Below are positions 45,929 through 54,194 of a stretch of DNA of 64,000 nt, in pieces; the first letter of the stretch is position 1; each line of letters starts with the position of its first letter. Source of the stretch: Candidatus Limnocylindrales bacterium (GTDB taxonomy: Bacteria; Desulfobacterota; Binatia; UBA1149; CAITLU01); the NCBI GenBank assembly GCA_035626395.1, contig DASPNR010000007.1, positions 481,012 through 545,011 of the forward strand, given 5' to 3'. A model generated the notes under the pieces. The model was given only the letters and a program-made list of their open reading frames with translations. It was not told the origin of the DNA and did not search any database. Position numbers and translations under genes: made by a program.

Positions 45929-46915
45929 ATGACAGCAAAGATCGGTTACGCCGCGATGCTCGAACAGTTTTCGCCGAGCGAGATGCTCGAGCTCTGCGTT
46001 GCCGCCGAGGCCGCCGGCTTCGAGGGCATCATGGCGGCCGATCACCTGCAGCCATGGGTCCCGCAGCAAGGCCAGTCGGCGTTCGTGTGGGCCTTCATGG
46101 CTGCCGCCGCCGAGCGCACACGCGGCGACATAGGGCCGGGCGTGACCTGTCCGTCGTTTCGCATGCACCCCGTGATGGTCGCACAGGCCGCGGCGACGAT
46201 GGCCGCCATGTATCCGGGAAGGTTCTGGCTCGGCCTCGGCTCAGGCGAGGCGCTCAACGAGCACGTCATCGCCGGCTACTGGCCCGAAGCGGTCGAGCGC
46301 ACTCATCGCATGTTCGAGGCGGTCGACATCATCCAGCGCCTGCTGACGGGCAAGCAGATCCGGCACGACGGCCGCTTCTTCAAGATGGAGACGATCCGCC
46401 TGTGGACGCTGCCGCAGGAGCCCCCGCCCATTTACATCGCGACGGCTGGCCCGCTGACGGCGCACCGTACGGGAATGATCGCGGACGGGCTCATCACGGT
46501 GGGTGCGCCCGTGGAGAAGGTCGCAGGGATCCTGGAGAAGTGCCGCGAAGGCTGCCGCGAGGTCGGCAACGATTGCGACCGGTTCCGCTTCACGCTGCAG
46601 CTGCATCTGTCGTGGGCGCCGACCGACGAGGAGGCCATGCGCAATGCCATCGTCGAATGGCCCAACGGCGCAATGAAGTTTCCGAAGCAGGACATCCGCT
46701 CGCCGCACGACTTCGAGCAGATCGCCAGGATGGTCGGGCCCGAGGACTTCCAGGGACGCATGGTGATCAGCTCCGATCTCGAAGCGCATCGCAAGGAGAT
46801 CCAGAAGTTCCTCGACCTCGGCTTCCACCAGATCTACCTGCACAACGTCGGTCGCAATCAGCGTCAGTGGCTCGAAGCGTTCGGGCGCGAGGTGCTGCCG
46901 GCGCTGCACGCGTGA
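45929..46915 (+). CDS. F420-dependent LLM-class oxidoreductase (FGD-like)
   Basis: 328-residue luciferase-like monooxygenase fold. MTAKIGYAAMLEQFSPSEMLELCVAAEAAGFEG, ADHLQPW, GPGVTCPSFRMHPVMVAQAAATMAAMYPGRFWLGLGSGEALNEH and IYIATAGPLTAHRTGMIADGLI follow the pattern of F420-dependent glucose-6-phosphate dehydrogenase and its relatives (S/A-D-H-x-Q-P-W and G-x-G-x-GEALNE signatures). It likely transfers hydride between deazaflavin F420 and a sugar phosphate or alcohol; the actual substrate is unknown. No F420 biosynthesis gene is visible here. The larB gene follows 92 nt later on the same strand. Confidence 0.85.
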   Translation: MTAKIGYAAMLEQFSPSEMLELCVAAEAAGFEGIMAADHLQPWVPQQGQSAFVWAFMAAAAERTRGDIGPGVTCPSFRMHPVMVAQAAATMAAMYPGRFWLGLGSGEALNEHVIAGYWPEAVERTHRMFEAVDIIQRLLTGKQIRHDGRFFKMETIRLWTLPQEPPPIYIATAGPLTAHRTGMIADGLITVGAPVEKVAGILEKCREGCREVGNDCDRFRFTLQLHLSWAPTDEEAMRNAIVEWPNGAMKFPKQDIRSPHDFEQIARMVGPEDFQGRMVISSDLEAHRKEIQKFLDLGFHQIYLHNVGRNQRQWLEAFGREVLPALHA

Positions 46916-47007
46916 TGGGCGGAAGGATTCATGCTGGCGTGGAGGGGATGAACGGCGAGACGATGGTTCGAGTTGAGCCGAGGATCGGCTTGGGCAAAGA
47001 ACACCGC

Positions 47008-47781
47008 ATGACGCCCCAGCTCCTTCGAGATCTTCTCGAGCGCGTGGCGCGCGGCGAGCTGGGCGCCGAGCAGGCGCTGGAGCAGATCCGCCATCTCCCG
47101 TTTCGTGACGTCGACGCCGGCCGCATCGACCACCACCGCGAGCTTCGCACCGGCATCCCCGAAGTGATCTTCGGCGCCGGCAAGAGTGCCGAACAGATCG
47201 TGGCCATCGCCCGCGAGATGGCCGATCGCGGCAGCGGGCTGCTCGTCACGCGAATCGAGCAGGGGCCGGCCGCCGCGCTGATGTCGGCCGTCTCGGGCGT
47301 GGAGTACTTCCCGGCCGCGCGCCTTGCGATGCGCAGGCGCAGCCACGCCATCGAGGGTGTTGCTGCGTCGATGCGCGTGGCGGTGGTGTCGGCGGGAACT
47401 TCCGATGCCGGGGTGGCCGAGGAAGCGGCGCTGACGCTGGAATTCCTCGGCATCCAGGTGCGGCGTCATTGCGACGTGGGCGTGGCCGGCATCCATCGGC
47501 TGCTCGCCGACCGCACCGCCATCGGTGAAGCGACGGTCGTGATCGTGGTCGCGGGCATGGAAGGCGCGCTGCCCAGCGTCGTTGCCGGCCTGATCGACCG
47601 GCCCGTCATCGCGGTGCCCACCAGCGTCGGCTACGGCGCCAGCTTCGGCGGCCTGGCGGCGCTGCTTTCGATGATGACCTCGTGCGCGCCGGGCATCACC
47701 GTCGTCAACATCGACAACGGCTTCGGCGCGGCCGTGGCGGCTGCGGCGATTCTGCGTGCGATCGGACGGGGCGGCGCCTGA
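47008..47781 (+). CDS. larB: LarB-family protein (pyridinium-dicarboxylate carboxylase/hydrolase)
   Basis: 257 residues. The LarB family carboxylates nicotinic acid adenine dinucleotide in synthesis of the nickel-pincer nucleotide of lactate racemase. Seen: LLRDLLERVARGELGAEQALEQIRHLPF, DHHRELRTGIPEVIFGAGKSAEQI, AVVSAGTSDAGVAEEAALTLEFLGI (PurE-like domain), VAGMEGALPSVVAGLIDRPVIAVPTSVGYG, and VVNIDNGFGAAVAAAAI. ATG at 47008 gives a typical length. An earlier in-frame ATG at 46948 is possible. No larC, larE or larA is in the window, so the pathway may be split or the role different. Overlap-free but 3 nt from the convergent LolA-like stop. Confidence 0.88.
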   Translation: MTPQLLRDLLERVARGELGAEQALEQIRHLPFRDVDAGRIDHHRELRTGIPEVIFGAGKSAEQIVAIAREMADRGSGLLVTRIEQGPAAALMSAVSGVEYFPAARLAMRRRSHAIEGVAASMRVAVVSAGTSDAGVAEEAALTLEFLGIQVRRHCDVGVAGIHRLLADRTAIGEATVVIVVAGMEGALPSVVAGLIDRPVIAVPTSVGYGASFGGLAALLSMMTSCAPGITVVNIDNGFGAAVAAAAILRAIGRGGA

Positions 47782-47784
47782 ACG

Positions 47785-48486
47785 TCAGCCGGCTGCCGAG
47801 GCGTCCTCGAGCAGCTTCCATTCCAGCTCGTAGGTGCGAAGCGAGCCGGTGGCGAAATCCCGCACCAGGATCTTGGTAGGGCGCGGCCTCGAGCCGACCA
47901 TGACGTGATCCTTGTCGGTGCGGATGCGCACGAGGTTGCTGAAGCTGTCCTTGTAGAACTTGATCATGCGCGGGACGAGCTTGGCCTTGTCGAAGCTGAT
48001 CACGTACAGCGAGTACGGCTGGCCCTTGCCCGCGTAGAGCGACACCGTCTTCTCGTGCGGGTTCTCGTCCGAGATGAACGCGCCGGAATAATCGGTCTTC
48101 CAGAAGGGAAAGAAATCGAGCCCGCGCAGGTCGGTGCCGGCCAGAGGGTCATCGACACCGATGGCATGCTCGGACGCTCCGGTCTTCTCGACGACCTTGC
48201 CCTGCTTCCACGCCAGAGGGGTCTGCGACTTCCACCCCGTTTCTTCCTGCGTGAAGACCTGCGTGCCGCCGCCGGCCGGATCCAGCACCAGGACGGCCTT
48301 CCTGCCCGCGCCTTCGCCATCCTTGACCGTGATGGTGGCCTGCACCTTCTCGTTCACCGTCGCCATGCGCTCGGCGCGGTCGAGGAACGCGACGAGATCA
48401 TTGATGTCGGCGCGGGCGGAAGACGCCGCGGCAACGACAATGGCAACGGCGGGGACGGCGAGAAGACGCACGTGACGGATTCGCAT
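47785..48486 (-). CDS. LolA-like outer-membrane lipoprotein-sorting protein
   Basis: 233 residues with signal peptide MRIRHVRLLAVPAVAIVVAAASSARA. The body is beta-rich: TINEKVQATITVKDGEGAGRKAVLVLDPAGGGTQVFTQEETGWKSQTP, YVISFDKAKLVPRMIKFYKDSFSNLVRIRTDKDH and RPTKILVRDFATGSLRTYELEWKLLED, similar to the LolA_like/DUF1329-neighbour family of exported proteins that often sit with MMPL exporters. Periplasmic role in lipid or lipoprotein handling is likely but no partner gene is present. Start chosen at the signal peptide. Confidence 0.6.
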   Translation of the reverse strand: MRIRHVRLLAVPAVAIVVAAASSARADINDLVAFLDRAERMATVNEKVQATITVKDGEGAGRKAVLVLDPAGGGTQVFTQEETGWKSQTPLAWKQGKVVEKTGASEHAIGVDDPLAGTDLRGLDFFPFWKTDYSGAFISDENPHEKTVSLYAGKGQPYSLYVISFDKAKLVPRMIKFYKDSFSNLVRIRTDKDHVMVGSRPRPTKILVRDFATGSLRTYELEWKLLEDASAAG

Positions 48487-48547
48487 CGGCCTAGGCTGCT
48501 GCCGGCCCTGGCGGTTTGCAAGCAGCCGGCCCATCTGCGCCGCACTC

Positions 48548-51049
48548 CTAGTCAGCGGTCGTGCTAACCGAGGTTCGACAATCGATGTTGCCGCCGCGCC
48601 TGGCGCACGGAACGCGCAGCGCCGTCAGGCACTCGCCGCTGCCGGCCTCGCCGAACAGAGCGGATACGTTGACCCGCTCCTGTTCCTCGAGCGCCGGGAT
48701 CTCACTGCCTTTCATCTTGAACGTCAGCCGGGCCAGGCCTGCGGTTTCCGAAAGGCTGAGTGTCGCCGATGAGATCCCGTTGGACGTGCTCGTGGCCGCT
48801 TCCGCATCGCGGAAGCGGTGGCGCCGGCCGTTGATGCGACCGCTCCAGTTCGCTGCCTGCAAGCGCGCCTCATAGATGCTGGCGCCCCCATCGTCGAGCA
48901 CCGCAATGATGACTCCGGTCATCGACGGATCACTCGTGACGAGGCCGAGGGGCAGATCGATGCGGCCCTTGAGCCTGTCGTTGGTGTCTCCCGAAGGCAT
49001 TGCGGCGGCCAGCGACGCTGCCGTCGCATACGCGCTGCTGTCGGTCATGCAGTCGCCGTGGTCGCAAGTGCCGGGTGCGGTACAGTAGTCGGCGTCGTTG
49101 CAGGCGCCTCCGGTCAGATCGGCATGGACGCAGCCGGTAGAAGCATTGCAGAGATCGTCGGTGCACTCGTTGTGGTCGTCACAGATCGAGTCGAGCGGCT
49201 CGTGCTGGCAGGCGCCGGCCTGGCACGTGTCGGCCGTGCACGCGACGCCTTCCTCGCATGAGACGACGTGGATGCAGCGGTGCAGGACCGGGTCGCAACG
49301 GTCCAGCGTGCAGCCGGCGCCGTCGTTGCAGAGGGCGGTCACCGGGTAGCCGGGGCTTTCGGCGAGGCAGCCTTCGTCCTGGCAATCGTTCCTGCAGCCG
49401 TCGCCGCTGACGGTATTGCCGTCGTCGCAGCTCTCGCCCTCGTCGATCTCGCTGTTGCCGCAGACCGGGCAGCCGTCGAGGGTGGGGTTGACCGCGAGTG
49501 ATGGGGCCGGAGAGATCACGCCGTTCAGCAGCGGCGGCTTGCCGGGATCGCGATAGGTGATGGTCGTGTTGTCGCCGACACCGTCGGTGAGGATTCTGCT
49601 GCCGGCAGCCGCGACCATGCTTTCGCCGACGGAGATGTCCACGCCATCGTTGTCGGGATTGGGAGAGCCGAAAGATGCATCGATGCGCGCCGTACCGGCG
49701 AGGCGCAGACGGCATGCATCGATGAGCTGGTCGTCGTCGCTTCGCCACGCCGCGCCGGCGCGCAGTTTGCCGGCAATGTCGATGTCGGTACCGATGACGA
49801 CGAACTGGCCATTGCTCGGATAATCGTACTCGCCGGCCGGCTGGGTGGCGCGGACGTCGATTTCGCCGTCGATGCTAACGGGCCCGAGCGATTCCAGCGC
49901 CACATACCCTCCGCCGATGAGCGACGCGGTGTGGACGAGTGCACCTTGCGCCAGTGTGATCGATTCCTCGCTGTAGATCCGAATGCCGCCGCCGCCGGCG
50001 CCGCCGTCTCCGCTCTGCTCGGGCGGCGGCCCCTGCGCGCGAACTTCACCGCGGACGTCCACCTTTCCGTAGGCGGAGAGGTAGATGTAGCCGCCGGAAG
50101 CGCCCGGGCCGCCGTCGCTGTGCAGGCGCGCGCTCGGGCCGACGAGTATGTCGCCGATAGCCCGAAGATACTGATAGCCGCCGTAGCCTGACTCCCAGTT
50201 CAGACCGTAACCGTAGCCGTAGCGTTCCAAGCGGCCGCCGCCGTCGGTGCTGATCTCCTGCAGCGCCTCGCCGTCGGCAGTCTGCACGACGAGGATGTCG
50301 CGGCCCGCCGACAGCTCGACCCGGCCGCCGTTGGCGTAGGCGCCGTCACCGGCAGCGCCGCGAATGCTGGCACCGACCGTGATGTCGCGGCCGGCATCGA
50401 GCGTGACGCTGCCGCCCCATGCGGTGCCCAGGGCATCGATTCCCCCGGAGACATCGACATCCACGGCGGCGCGGATCTCGATGCTGCCGCCGCCGGAGGT
50501 GTCGTAATCGTAGTTGGTGCCCGGTGCCGTCGCGATGGTGATGGGTCCCGTGGCAACGACGGATCCACCCGAGAGGATCTCGATGTCGGCCGCGTAGGCA
50601 CCGGGCGTCGTAGCCGAGAAGTTCAGTCGCCGCTGGAGGATGATGTCGCCTCTGGCGCGTATGCTGGCGCTGCCCGGGTTGCTGCCCGAAGCGCCGATGC
50701 GGCCGTCGCCGAGGATCGATCCAGGATCGACGTCGATGGCGACGGAGCCTCCGTTGCCGCCGTCGCCTTCGATCACCGGATAGGCCGTCGCTCCCGTCTG
50801 GAGCTCGAGCTGGCCGCACGTGATCGAGATATCGGGCTGGCCGCGCAGCCGCGCAGGTCCGGTAAGGCGTACCGTGCGCTCGCCGAAGTCGAGCGGGCCG
50901 GTGACGTCATAGGTTGCTGAGATGACGCAGGGGTCGGTGCCTGGCGAGCAGATGTCGTCGGCGCTGGCGGCGGTCAGGGCATGGGCGCTGGTCGCGGCAA
51001 AGGTCGCGGAAACGAGCAGAATCACCGGCGGCCACGCATTCACGTTCAT
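48548..51049 (-). CDS. Large exported beta-helix protein with Cys repeats and C-terminal beta module
   Basis: 833 residues, signal peptide MNVNAWPPVILLVSATFAATSAHA. Residues about 40-520 are a long stack of Gly/Asp/Asn-rich repeats (for example SVAIDVDPGSILGDGRIGAS, SGGSVVATGPITIA, GGRVELSAGRDILV) typical of right-handed beta-helix passengers. About 525-555 has CGNSEIDEGESCDDGN (myxobacterial disulfide repeat), then repeated Cys units such as CTADTCQAGACQ, CDDHNECTDDLCNAST. The last 145 residues form a beta module with GW-like, CL and RVPCARRGG landmarks. Likely a surface adhesin or matrix protein. Its ATG overlaps the stop of the gene at 51046 (ATGA), so it is translationally coupled. Stop is TAG. 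Confidence 0.75.
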   Translation of the reverse strand: MNVNAWPPVILLVSATFAATSAHALTAASADDICSPGTDPCVISATYDVTGPLDFGERTVRLTGPARLRGQPDISITCGQLELQTGATAYPVIEGDGGNGGSVAIDVDPGSILGDGRIGASGSNPGSASIRARGDIILQRRLNFSATTPGAYAADIEILSGGSVVATGPITIATAPGTNYDYDTSGGGSIEIRAAVDVDVSGGIDALGTAWGGSVTLDAGRDITVGASIRGAAGDGAYANGGRVELSAGRDILVVQTADGEALQEISTDGGGRLERYGYGYGLNWESGYGGYQYLRAIGDILVGPSARLHSDGGPGASGGYIYLSAYGKVDVRGEVRAQGPPPEQSGDGGAGGGGIRIYSEESITLAQGALVHTASLIGGGYVALESLGPVSIDGEIDVRATQPAGEYDYPSNGQFVVIGTDIDIAGKLRAGAAWRSDDDQLIDACRLRLAGTARIDASFGSPNPDNDGVDISVGESMVAAAGSRILTDGVGDNTTITYRDPGKPPLLNGVISPAPSLAVNPTLDGCPVCGNSEIDEGESCDDGNTVSGDGCRNDCQDEGCLAESPGYPVTALCNDGAGCTLDRCDPVLHRCIHVVSCEEGVACTADTCQAGACQHEPLDSICDDHNECTDDLCNASTGCVHADLTGGACNDADYCTAPGTCDHGDCMTDSSAYATAASLAAAMPSGDTNDRLKGRIDLPLGLVTSDPSMTGVIIAVLDDGGASIYEARLQAANWSGRINGRRHRFRDAEAATSTSNGISSATLSLSETAGLARLTFKMKGSEIPALEEQERVNVSALFGEAGSGECLTALRVPCARRGGNIDCRTSVSTTAD

Positions 51050-51870
51050 CGTTGCCCTCTCTTCCTGCGGTGGCCGACGTCCTTGACGCCGTTGGCTTGC
51101 GCGACGATCCCCTCGATGTTCGGCTCGCGACCGGCGAGCAGGAAGCCGTAGCCGCCGTTGCCGACGGCCGAGGAGCCGCGCAGGTCGTTGCGCATGCCGG
51201 TCACGACGATTCCATGCTCGCGGTTGTCCTGTGCCCGCCCCTGAAGGACGACGTCGTTCGCGAGCACCCGCAGCCCGGCGCCCGCGTTGCCCACGGCCTC
51301 GACGCCGATCATGCGGCCGCCCTGCCCCGAGATGCGGATGCCGTCGGCACCGTTGCTCGCGGCGCGGACGTCGATGACCAGGGTGCCTGCAGAGCGCAGG
51401 TTCAATCCCTCGTAGACCTGTCCGCGGACCTCGACGTGCTGAAGCCGGCGCACGGCGCGTGGGGTACGGGACTTGAGGCCGACGGCGAAGCCGACGATCT
51501 GGCCGCGGCGGCCCTCGGCACCGCCATTGATCAACGCACCGTCATTGCCTCCCGCGTCGACGTCGATGCCGACACCCGAACCGCGGCCCACGATGGCCAG
51601 CCCCGCCAGATCCAGAACGATGGTTTCGGCCAGCTCGCCGGCACGCACGATCAGGCCGTCTCCGCGACACCGCCCCGACACCACCGGATCGCCGGCGCGA
51701 AGGACGGTGTCGGAGACGACCGTATCGCCGCAGGCGCAGGGGACGCGGGCGCCGCCGACGTCGTCGCCGCAGGCTTTGGCAAATGTGGGTACGGGCAGCG
51801 AAAGGTGGGCCAGCCAGACCGACGCGCCGAGCAGTGCAGTCAGCGCGGGTCGGCGGCGGCCCTGAGACAC
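51046..51870 (-). CDS. Exported parallel beta-helix protein
   Basis: 274 residues, signal peptide near MSQGRRRPALTALLGASVWLAHLSLPVPTFA. The mature part begins with a Cys cluster (CGDDVGGARVPCACGDTVV), then repeated helix coils: IVLDLAGLAIVGRGSGVGIDV, GINGGAEGRRG, GLNLRSAGTLVIDVRAASNGADGIRI, GIVVTGMRNDLRGSSAVGNGGYGFLL, the pectate-lyase-like pattern with G-x-x-[IVL] spacing. No catalytic residues recognised. First gene of a two-gene surface-protein operon with 48548. Ends with basic HRRKRGQR. Divergent from the protease-like gene at 52134. Confidence 0.75.
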   Translation of the reverse strand: MSQGRRRPALTALLGASVWLAHLSLPVPTFAKACGDDVGGARVPCACGDTVVSDTVLRAGDPVVSGRCRGDGLIVRAGELAETIVLDLAGLAIVGRGSGVGIDVDAGGNDGALINGGAEGRRGQIVGFAVGLKSRTPRAVRRLQHVEVRGQVYEGLNLRSAGTLVIDVRAASNGADGIRISGQGGRMIGVEAVGNAGAGLRVLANDVVLQGRAQDNREHGIVVTGMRNDLRGSSAVGNGGYGFLLAGREPNIEGIVAQANGVKDVGHRRKRGQR

Positions 51871-51905
51871 GACGCGACCCTAGTGGGGCAGCGGACGCTA
51901 TGTCA

Positions 51906-51946
51906 ACGCCCCATCGGGGCGTCCAGGCTCATGCGCGGACCGCGCA
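51906..51946. other. Two tandem hairpins in a divergent intergenic region
   Basis: ACGCCCC-ATC-GGGGCGT (7-bp stem, 51906-51922) and TGCGCG-GAC-CGCGCA (6-bp stem, 51932-51946) lie between the divergent beta-helix operon and the protease-like gene. Function unknown. Confidence 0.45.
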
Positions 51947-52133
51947 GACGGTACCGCCGCCGCCAAAAACGAGCCTCGACCGGCAAACCTCACGTTGCGC
52001 CAACACAGGGTTTTCCAGTACATAGGGACATCGTTCTTGCGCGGGGGGCCGTCTGGACAGTGGGCTTGCGGCTGCGGGCCGACCGATCAGCGCGTTCGCG
52101 CTTTTGTGGCTCTATCGAGCCAGGAGGTTTGTC

Positions 52134-53921
52134 GTGAAAATCGAAGTGGGAAGAGCATTGCTCGCGGCGCTGGTTCTGGGGTTGGCCGGCGGCGGGCAGG
52201 CGTGGGCCGATGGAGTGGAGGCGGAGACGCCGGGGACGGGCAGCATCGTCAACGGCATCCCCACCAACCTGCAACCCACCACCGGTGCGCTGCTCTTCGT
52301 CGGGCCCGATACCAAGAACCAGTTTCTCGACTGCTCCGTCGTCCTGATCGGCTGCCGCACCGCCCTGACCGCCGCGCACTGCATCTGCAAGGATTCCAAC
52401 AACGCCGAGCTGTGCGAGGCCAGGGAGATCGCCAACCTCGGCGAGGAAGACCTGCGCGTCTTCTTCCAGCACAGCGGCATCCATCACGTCCGGGACGTCT
52501 TCATCAATCCCGAGTACGAGCGCGGCAAGCGCGGCGACATCGCCGTGCTGCGCCTGTCGGAGAAGGTGACCGGCGTCGAGCCCGCGCGCGCCAACCTCAA
52601 GGACGGCATCGCCGTGCAGCACGGCACCGAAGGCATCATTGCCGGCTTCGGAAACAGCGGCGACGACAGGCTCGACGCCGCCATCAAGCGCGTCGGTGAG
52701 GTGGTCACCGACAAGTGCCCCGCCGGCATCATCGAGCCGGCCAACATCTGCTGGAACTTCATCGAGCCGATCGAGGCGCCCGGAAGCGAAGCCAACGTCT
52801 GCTTCAAGGATGACGGCGGACCTCTGTTCGTCGACTTCGGCTCCGGCCCCGTTGTCGCGGGAATTCACGCCGGCGGCAGCGACACCTGCGAGGAGTTCGC
52901 GTTCGCCTACGACACCAACGTCTTCAAGAACCATCAGTGGATCATGAACGTGGGCGGCGTCGACATCGGCCGCGAGCAGTGCAGCCTCCTGAACGAGGTC
53001 GGCGAGAACAACGTCGTCGTCAAGGGCGCCTCCGGCAAGCTGCCGAAGTCCGAGGACGAGGCCCGCTTCGTGTTCGACATTCCGCAGGACACGATCCTGC
53101 TTCGCGTGACCGTCAACGGCGACACCGAGCGCGAAGGCGACTACGACCTTTTCGTGGGCCTCGACGAGGCGCCGACCAAGTTCGACAACGATTGCCAGTC
53201 GCGCGGAGTGGGCCAGTTCGGCGTCTGCGAGATCGCCAATCCGGACGCCGAGAAGGTCAGCGTCCTGATCAAGCACGTCTTCCAGGGTCAGGGCCGCGGT
53301 CGCAGCCGCTTCCAGGTGACCGTGACCGCGTTCGGACCGCCGCCCGACGGGCTGCTGCCGCCGGCGCCGCGGCAGCTGCGCTACGAGAACCGCAGCGAGA
53401 TCCTGCGCCGCTTCATGTGGCTGGACGAGTCGTTCAACGAGGAAGGCTTCCAGATCCAGCGCAGCCTCGGCAGGTTCACCGACGACTTCGTCACGCGCGG
53501 GCAGGTCGCTGCCGACAAGGACTTCTTCCTCGACAGCACCAATCCCGACAACATCTACACCTACCGCGTCCGCGCCTTCAACGAGTCGGGCTTCTCGGAG
53601 TGGAGCAACGACTGCATCGTCAACGATCCGGGCCCCACGCCGCCCAACCGCCTGCGCGTCGAGGAGATCACCGACAACAAGGTGGTGCTGCGCTGGAACG
53701 ACCGCAGCGACGACGAGACCGGGTTCGAGCTGCAGCGGCGGGTCGCCGGTGCGAAGCGCTGGCGGCAGGTTGCCATCCTCAACGCCGACGATGAGCGCCA
53801 TGCCGACCGCAGCGTCGACGGCGACACGGCTTACGAGTACCGCGTGCGGGCCAAGGGGCGCTTCGTCAACTGCATCAAGGACTCGAAGTTCAGCCCGAAG
53901 CTCCTCGTGTCCACCCCGTAG
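52134..53921 (+). CDS. Trypsin-fold pseudo-protease with PPC-like and fibronectin type III domains
   Basis: 595 residues, start GTG with GGAGG about 7 nt upstream. Signal peptide ends near QAWADG. Residues about 37-285 match the S1A fold: IVNGIPTN (N-terminal activation-like IVNG), TAAHCI (His82), GDIAVLRL (Asp135) and the nucleophile loop. The loop reads NVCFKDDGGPLF: family GDSGGP, but Ser is replaced by Asp227, so the triad is incomplete and peptidase activity is unlikely. Then a PPC-like beta domain (about 300-395, ARFVFDIPQDTILLRVTV ... YDLFVGL) and two fibronectin type III-like domains (about 405-500 and 505-595). It may serve as a binding protein. The gene is monocistronic, followed by a strong terminator. 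Confidence 0.85.
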   Translation: MKIEVGRALLAALVLGLAGGGQAWADGVEAETPGTGSIVNGIPTNLQPTTGALLFVGPDTKNQFLDCSVVLIGCRTALTAAHCICKDSNNAELCEAREIANLGEEDLRVFFQHSGIHHVRDVFINPEYERGKRGDIAVLRLSEKVTGVEPARANLKDGIAVQHGTEGIIAGFGNSGDDRLDAAIKRVGEVVTDKCPAGIIEPANICWNFIEPIEAPGSEANVCFKDDGGPLFVDFGSGPVVAGIHAGGSDTCEEFAFAYDTNVFKNHQWIMNVGGVDIGREQCSLLNEVGENNVVVKGASGKLPKSEDEARFVFDIPQDTILLRVTVNGDTEREGDYDLFVGLDEAPTKFDNDCQSRGVGQFGVCEIANPDAEKVSVLIKHVFQGQGRGRSRFQVTVTAFGPPPDGLLPPAPRQLRYENRSEILRRFMWLDESFNEEGFQIQRSLGRFTDDFVTRGQVAADKDFFLDSTNPDNIYTYRVRAFNESGFSEWSNDCIVNDPGPTPPNRLRVEEITDNKVVLRWNDRSDDETGFELQRRVAGAKRWRQVAILNADDERHADRSVDGDTAYEYRVRAKGRFVNCIKDSKFSPKLLVSTP

Positions 53922-53951
53922 CCTGCAACGCAGGATCGGGACCGAATCCAG

Positions 53952-53985
53952 GACGGGCGGCCGAGAAATCGGCCGCCCGTCTTCG
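53952..53985 (+). terminator. Rho-independent terminator after the protease-like gene
   Basis: Perfect 13-bp GC-rich stem (GACGGGCGGCCGA with TCGGCCGCCCGTC) and a GAAA tetraloop, followed by TTCGTTT, about 30 nt after the stop codon. Confidence 0.85.
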
Positions 53986-54050
53986 TTTGGCCGGTCGAGC
54001 CGGCCTCTCCCGACGCGCCGCGCTCCCGCCGCATGCGGCCAGCGACCGCG

Positions 54051-54130
54051 GTGCGCCGATGTGCGCCGATGTGCGCTGGCGGTGCGCTGGATGTGCGCGA
54101 ACCGTGCACGAGCTGTGCGCAAGCCTGTGC
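54051..54130 (+). repeat. GTGC-phased short repeat array upstream of sbcD
   Basis: Eight GTGC tetramers at 54051, 54061, 54071, 54082, 54093, 54104, 54115 and 54127, mostly extended as GTGCGC, spaced 10-12 bp (average about 10.9). The first two units are identical decamers (GTGCGCCGAT). This places the motif on one face of the helix for seven turns. Array ends about 65 nt before the sbcD start. Confidence 0.7.
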
Positions 54131-54194
54131 ACCGGCGAATCGATGCCACCGATGATCTTGCGTGCCCGCTGCAGGCCGCTAAAACCGCAGCAGC

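Noticed and set aside
54051..54130. CRISPR array
   Set aside because: Units are about 10-12 bp with a 4-6 bp motif, without 25-35 nt repeats or unique spacers, and there are no cas genes.
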